A stretch of 64,000 nt of DNA, from the NCBI GenBank assembly GCA_050246945.1, contig JBFWVC010000011.1, forward strand, positions 124,001 to 188,000, in the 5' to 3' direction. Under the pieces are notes generated by a model. That model was given only the letters and a program-made list of their open reading frames with translations. It was not told where the DNA came from and ran no database searches. Within the stretch, counting starts at the first letter, position 1; each line of letters begins with the position of its first letter. The stretch is from JAEUMD01 sp050246945. Its GTDB lineage: Bacteria > Pseudomonadota > Alphaproteobacteria > Rhizobiales > Hyphomicrobiaceae. Below, one piece after another: positions 61,174-64,000 of this stretch. Position numbers and translations under genes: made by a program.

Positions 61174-62703
61174 TTACCCGCGTGACAGTTTTTCGAGACT
61201 CTGCAAATGCTGTGGCGCCGTCATCGCAGGATTTGCAATCGCCGCCAGTCGATCCAGTTCGGTGCGTGACGACGATGCGACCGCGATAAAATGCGCGCGA
61301 TCGTCGGCCCAGCCGAGCACCCGATAACCGTGACGGACCGCGCTAACCATATATGAGCTCGAAGCTTGATCGTGCATGAGAAACACACTGACGTCCTCAT
61401 AACCCAATGCATAGACGGCCACCGCGAGCCTCTTGTCACCCATGTAGTCGATGCGGCCGCCGCGCAATTCGCCGCTCGCGTCACCACAAGCTGGCAGCAC
61501 CACCTTCGTACCCAAGTGCTTTTCGAACCAGGCAATGAGTTCGCCCGGTTCGCCGCAGGATTTTTGAACGAGTTGACTCAGGGCCTGGGCCCGCGCATGG
61601 GAGGCCACGGCCTCTTTCACCTCATCGAATTCAAACTCGACAGGACCGGACGTTCCTGGTGCGCTCACGAGCGTCACCGTCAGATCGGCCGTCGGCCGGA
61701 TCTGACAGGCCAGCCGAACGTCAGCGGGGGCATCGATAACACGCAGCGTTACGGACTCGGCACCTTCGGCAGGCGGCAGCTTCTCGCGCCCACGCACGAT
61801 GCGCACGCGGCACGTCGAGCAGCGGGCACGTCCTCCGCACACCGACGCATGCGGTACTCCGGCAGCGCGGCTAGCCTCGAGCAGTGTCTGGCCTTGCTGG
61901 ATCTCGACCGTTGGCCCGCCCGAATACGTTATTCGCACGAGGCGTGATCCGCGACCAAGGCGCAATCTGAGCGAAATCGACACGAGGATCGCGGCGACAG
62001 CAATCCCGGTGAATATGACCCGAGCCAAGAACCGCCATTGCTCGAGGTCTGCACTCGCTGCCTCTCCTGGCCAACGCGATCTCGCCTTGAGTGCAGCCAT
62101 TGCTTCCGCATCGCTCATGATGTCGGCCGTCGTCTGCCCCGCCACGACGAAGCCAGCCAACGCGAGCGAAGGCACGGCAACTGCGAGAATGACCAGCAGC
62201 GGGCGCAGCCGTCGATACCGCTCGTCCAGCCTCAGCCAGTGGTGCAAACCGATGCATCCGTGCACCCATACCAGCAGGAGCAGCGCGCTCTGCTGCCAGG
62301 CGCTTGCCGGCCAAAGTCGCTTAAGCTCGTAGAGATAGCTGTCCTCGACGCCGAAGACGGTGTGCGCAATCCGCGTATTGATAATGTGAGGCAGCAGTAG
62401 AAGGGGGATCGCCAGTCCGGAGGCTATTTGAATGAATTCCCACGGCGGCATGCGCCAGGTATGGCGAAGCGCAGTCTTGTAAAGGCCAAAGCCAATATGG
62501 GTCAGTAGTGCCAGCAGCAGGATAGCGGTGCCGGGGACGGAACGCGTTATTTCCGTCCGCCAGGCTTGCACCTGATGCATGACCTCAAGGTTGACGAGCC
62601 CCAGTGCGTGATTGAGGAAGTGCGTGCCAGCAAAAGCAAACAATACCAGCCCAGACAAGAGCCGGTATCGCTGCAAGCCGCCTCCGCGAAAGTAGATGTG
62701 CAT
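61174..62703 (-). CDS. Membrane redox protein: heme-b-like region, 2Fe-2S ferredoxin, anti-sigma-like sensor
   Basis: A 509-residue protein of unusual build. Residues 1-245 contain about six membrane helices with many histidines (H28, H32, H69, H106, H148, H154, H155). They resemble the heme-b-binding SdhC/fumarate-reductase-like region found in some rhizobial adenylate cyclases. Residues 255-345 are a plant-type ferredoxin with cluster cysteines C289, C295, C298 and C333 (SVCGGRARCSTCRV and LACQ). Residues 375-490 match the sensor part of transmembrane anti-sigma factors (GELIAWFEKHLGTKVVLPAC, ELRGGRIDYMGDKRLAVAVY, GYRVLGWADDRAHFIAVAS). It lies between the precursor gene and the HlyD gene. 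It may supply electrons or sense redox state for the peptide system; this role is inference. Confidence 0.85.
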   Translation of the reverse strand: MHIYFRGGGLQRYRLLSGLVLFAFAGTHFLNHALGLVNLEVMHQVQAWRTEITRSVPGTAILLLALLTHIGFGLYKTALRHTWRMPPWEFIQIASGLAIPLLLLPHIINTRIAHTVFGVEDSYLYELKRLWPASAWQQSALLLLVWVHGCIGLHHWLRLDERYRRLRPLLVILAVAVPSLALAGFVVAGQTTADIMSDAEAMAALKARSRWPGEAASADLEQWRFLARVIFTGIAVAAILVSISLRLRLGRGSRLVRITYSGGPTVEIQQGQTLLEASRAAGVPHASVCGGRARCSTCRVRIVRGREKLPPAEGAESVTLRVIDAPADVRLACQIRPTADLTVTLVSAPGTSGPVEFEFDEVKEAVASHARAQALSQLVQKSCGEPGELIAWFEKHLGTKVVLPACGDASGELRGGRIDYMGDKRLAVAVYALGYEDVSVFLMHDQASSSYMVSAVRHGYRVLGWADDRAHFIAVASSSRTELDRLAAIANPAMTAPQHLQSLEKLSRG

Positions 62704-62885
62704 GACACACCCCTGTTGGACGAACGAGCGTGCTGGCGCTTGAATATTCAGTCAAGAGCAATGTTGAGGGAGGACGCGGGGCCTAAGGCCGATTGCGGGC
62801 AATCGGCCAGTCGGAATGCGGTGTTGGGGACCTGGTCCGGACAGTCGGCGAGCAATCGCTAGCGCACGCCGACCGCCGGTACGAA

Positions 62886-63125
62886 TCACAGGGGGCGTGG
62901 GGGTGGGGGGGGTGTGCCCGGCTGCTGCGGATTTCCGAACGGACCCCTCCAGGGTGCCTGAGGCCCTCCGAATGCGCCGACGATGAAGTCGACCACCGCG
63001 GTAACCGCATTGACGATGCCATGCCAGATGTCAGAGAGGATTCCGGCGCCGGTCGTGGCTTCGATCTCCTCATCAGAAAGAGCGCGAATTCCAATAGAGT
63101 CTGTCTTGCTCGTGTCCTTGATCAT
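62886..63125 (-). CDS. Double-glycine-type leader peptide precursor (bacteriocin-like), peptide 1
   Basis: A 79-residue peptide with GGAG 7 bases before ATG 63125. The leader ends IRALSDEEIEATTGA: L at -12, E at -8, I at -7 and Gly-Ala at -2/-1 relative to a cut after residue 27, as in C39-processed leaders. The predicted core is 52 residues. Its first half is amphipathic and hydrophobic (GILSDIWHGIVNAVTAVVDF, IVGAFGG), and its second half is rich in Pro and Gly, ending TPPPPPRPL. No cysteine is present. The gene heads the group redox protein, HlyD, C39 exporter on the same strand, so it is very likely the exporter's substrate. Antimicrobial activity is an inference. Confidence 0.82.
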   Translation of the reverse strand: MIKDTSKTDSIGIRALSDEEIEATTGAGILSDIWHGIVNAVTAVVDFIVGAFGGPQAPWRGPFGNPQQPGTPPPPPRPL

Positions 63126-63482
63126 GCACGTTCTCCGTAGATTGATGTTGTAGGCGTTGCACACATCAGATCGAAATCTTTTCGCTCCGACGACCTGCAT
63201 GCTGCATCGCCCGCAATCGGATCGCTGTTCCCGCCGTAACAGATCAGGGGGACAAGCGAAGTTTCCGTTGCAATTGCTTGCGGCCGGTGCACACGCAGCA
63301 CCTCGTGGCCGCCACGCTGCACGGAGCGACAAATATCGCGACCTTTGTTACGGACGTGACAGCGACCACTGACACACCCGGCCAGATTGATCGACGTTGG
63401 ACGGCTTTTCCGCCGACCGCACAGCAGCCACAGCATGCACGGCGGGTCCGAGAGACCTGCCTGAAACAAGATGGAGCCTTCC
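63126..63482. other. Shared promoter region of the two precursor genes
   Basis: 357 bases between two divergent precursor genes. Both must start transcription here. No repeats or small genes were recognised. Confidence 0.5.
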
Positions 63483-63674
63483 ATGAACAGAACCTCGAAA
63501 GCGATCGACTGCCGCCAGCTCAATGCCGACGAAATCGATGCCGTCAGCGGAGGCTACGGCGGCCGCACCCCGGACGGAACCTGGGTGACCTGCGGCTCCA
63601 TCGTCATTCACAACGGCACTATCTACATTGGTGGGATCAACGGGCCGATCGCCATGGGATCGCCTATTCGCTAG
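63483..63674 (+). CDS. Double-glycine leader peptide precursor (bacteriocin-like), peptide 2
   Basis: A 63-residue peptide from ATG 63483, with GGAG 6 bases before it (an upstream ATG at 63471 has no such site). The leader ends CRQLNADEIDAVSGG, with L at -12, E at -8, I at -7, V at -4 and Gly-Gly at -2/-1: a perfect fit to C39-cleaved leaders. The 39-residue core (YGGRTPDGTWVTCGSIVIHN, then GTIYIGGINGPIAMGSP) is glycine-rich with alternating hydrophobic residues and one cysteine. It is unlike peptide 1. The TAG stop is within the CTAG boundary of repeat family 4. Confidence 0.82.
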   Translation: MNRTSKAIDCRQLNADEIDAVSGGYGGRTPDGTWVTCGSIVIHNGTIYIGGINGPIAMGSPIR

Positions 63675-63815
63675 TGTTCCTAATCTGACGCGTGGATCCG
63701 TATCGGGTCGCGGCGCCTCAGCCCGGAACATCAGCAATTCTTGGTTCGTGTTCTGGATTCACTGACGTTTGACGACCTTCGCCCGGGAAACAAACGTCAG
63801 ATCCAGCACACTAGC
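63671..63815. repeat. Palindromic repeat family 4, copy 3, bounded by CTAG on both sides
   Basis: Left end CGCTAGTGTTC and right end CACACTAGCG are inverted copies. Inside, GTGTTCTGGATTCACTGACG and CAAACGTCAGATCCAG form a long stem. This is the best-preserved copy of the family, and it begins at the stop codon of peptide 2. Confidence 0.8.
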
Positions 63816-63917
63816 GGGACGCGGCGTACCCCCGACTGTGAAAGGCGTGCGACTGCAACGCACGCCATGTTCGAGCAACGCAGCGGCCCGCACGAACCAC
63901 CTTCGCTCTTCTTGAAC

Positions 63918-64000
63918 TCACTCGCCGACCAATTTCTGCAATTGTTGCGGGGTAAGGTAGCCTGTCTCCTCGGCGCCGAGCGACTTCTGAAATCCCTTGA
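63918..64000 (-). CDS. C-terminal end of a protein, possible peptidoglycan-binding domain
   Basis: Reverse-strand frame entering from the right edge of the window: GFQKSLGAEETGYLTPQQLQ, then KLVGE and TGA at 63918. The pattern FQKSLG...TGYLTPxxL is the closing part of peptidoglycan-binding domain 1. Only 26 or so residues are visible, so the identity of the whole protein is open. Confidence 0.6.
   Translation of the reverse strand, partial: KGFQKSLGAEETGYLTPQQLQKLVGE

Overview
The window is a high-GC chromosomal segment of an alphaproteobacterium, most likely a member of the Hyphomicrobiales (Bradyrhizobium/Hyphomicrobium-like). The reasons are the gene repertoire (class I PHA synthase, NodD/NahR-type LysR regulator, DegP with two PDZ domains, SCPU-type pili) and intergenic regions full of short palindromic repeats. 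The genus is an inference. I saw no rRNA, tRNA or CRISPR array.

Layout. 1-178: start of a GAF-domain protein that leaves the window. 675-5868 (-): compact chaperone-usher pilus operon of the spore-coat-U (Csu-like) type. 6388-12053 (-): tight four-gene operon of a lysine 2,3-aminomutase, two ATP-grasp ligases and a GNAT-deacetylase-GNAT fusion. 12508-14253: SRPBCC protein and MFS transporter. 14312-16546 (-): broken sulP transporter and an XRE regulator. 16671-18726 (-): small unknown proteins and a membrane protein with a primase-tail-like domain. 19830-29097: secreted PG-binding-like protein, CutA, NAD kinase, nitroreductase, VWA protein and related secreted proteins, amino-acid-binding protein. 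29729-36969: cystathionine beta-lyase, CbiX-like chelatase, RND efflux pair. 37279-43022: membrane protein/regulator pair, then undecaprenyl-diphosphate synthase, exosortase-EpsI fusion and a VIT/VWA protein carrying a PEP-CTERM-like tail. 43145-51031: CBS protein, PHA synthase, SH3 protein, FkbM methyltransferase, acylphosphatase, DegP protease. 51503-56758: LysR regulator and a second RND pump. 57034-57476: DUF1269-like pseudogene. 57664-63674: peptide export system. 63918-64000: tail of another gene.

Three gene sets look like little-described systems. (1) At 57664-63674 a C39-peptidase ABC transporter and its HlyD adaptor follow a membrane protein that joins a heme-b-like membrane part, a 2Fe-2S ferredoxin and an anti-sigma-like sensor domain. 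Two small precursors with double-glycine-type leaders lie next to them. (2) The operon at 6388-12053 has the parts to make beta-lysine, couple it through two ATP-grasp ligases, and acetylate or deacetylate the product. (3) The set at 38393-43022 couples a private polyprenyl-diphosphate synthase to an exosortase and one apparent substrate.

Intergenic DNA holds at least six families of palindromic repeats. Several begin or end exactly at CTAG, often at the TAG stop codon of the neighbouring gene, which suggests IS630/Tc1-mariner-type miniature elements. One such element appears to have truncated the DUF1269-like gene. Function calls are by reading protein motifs; no database search was run.
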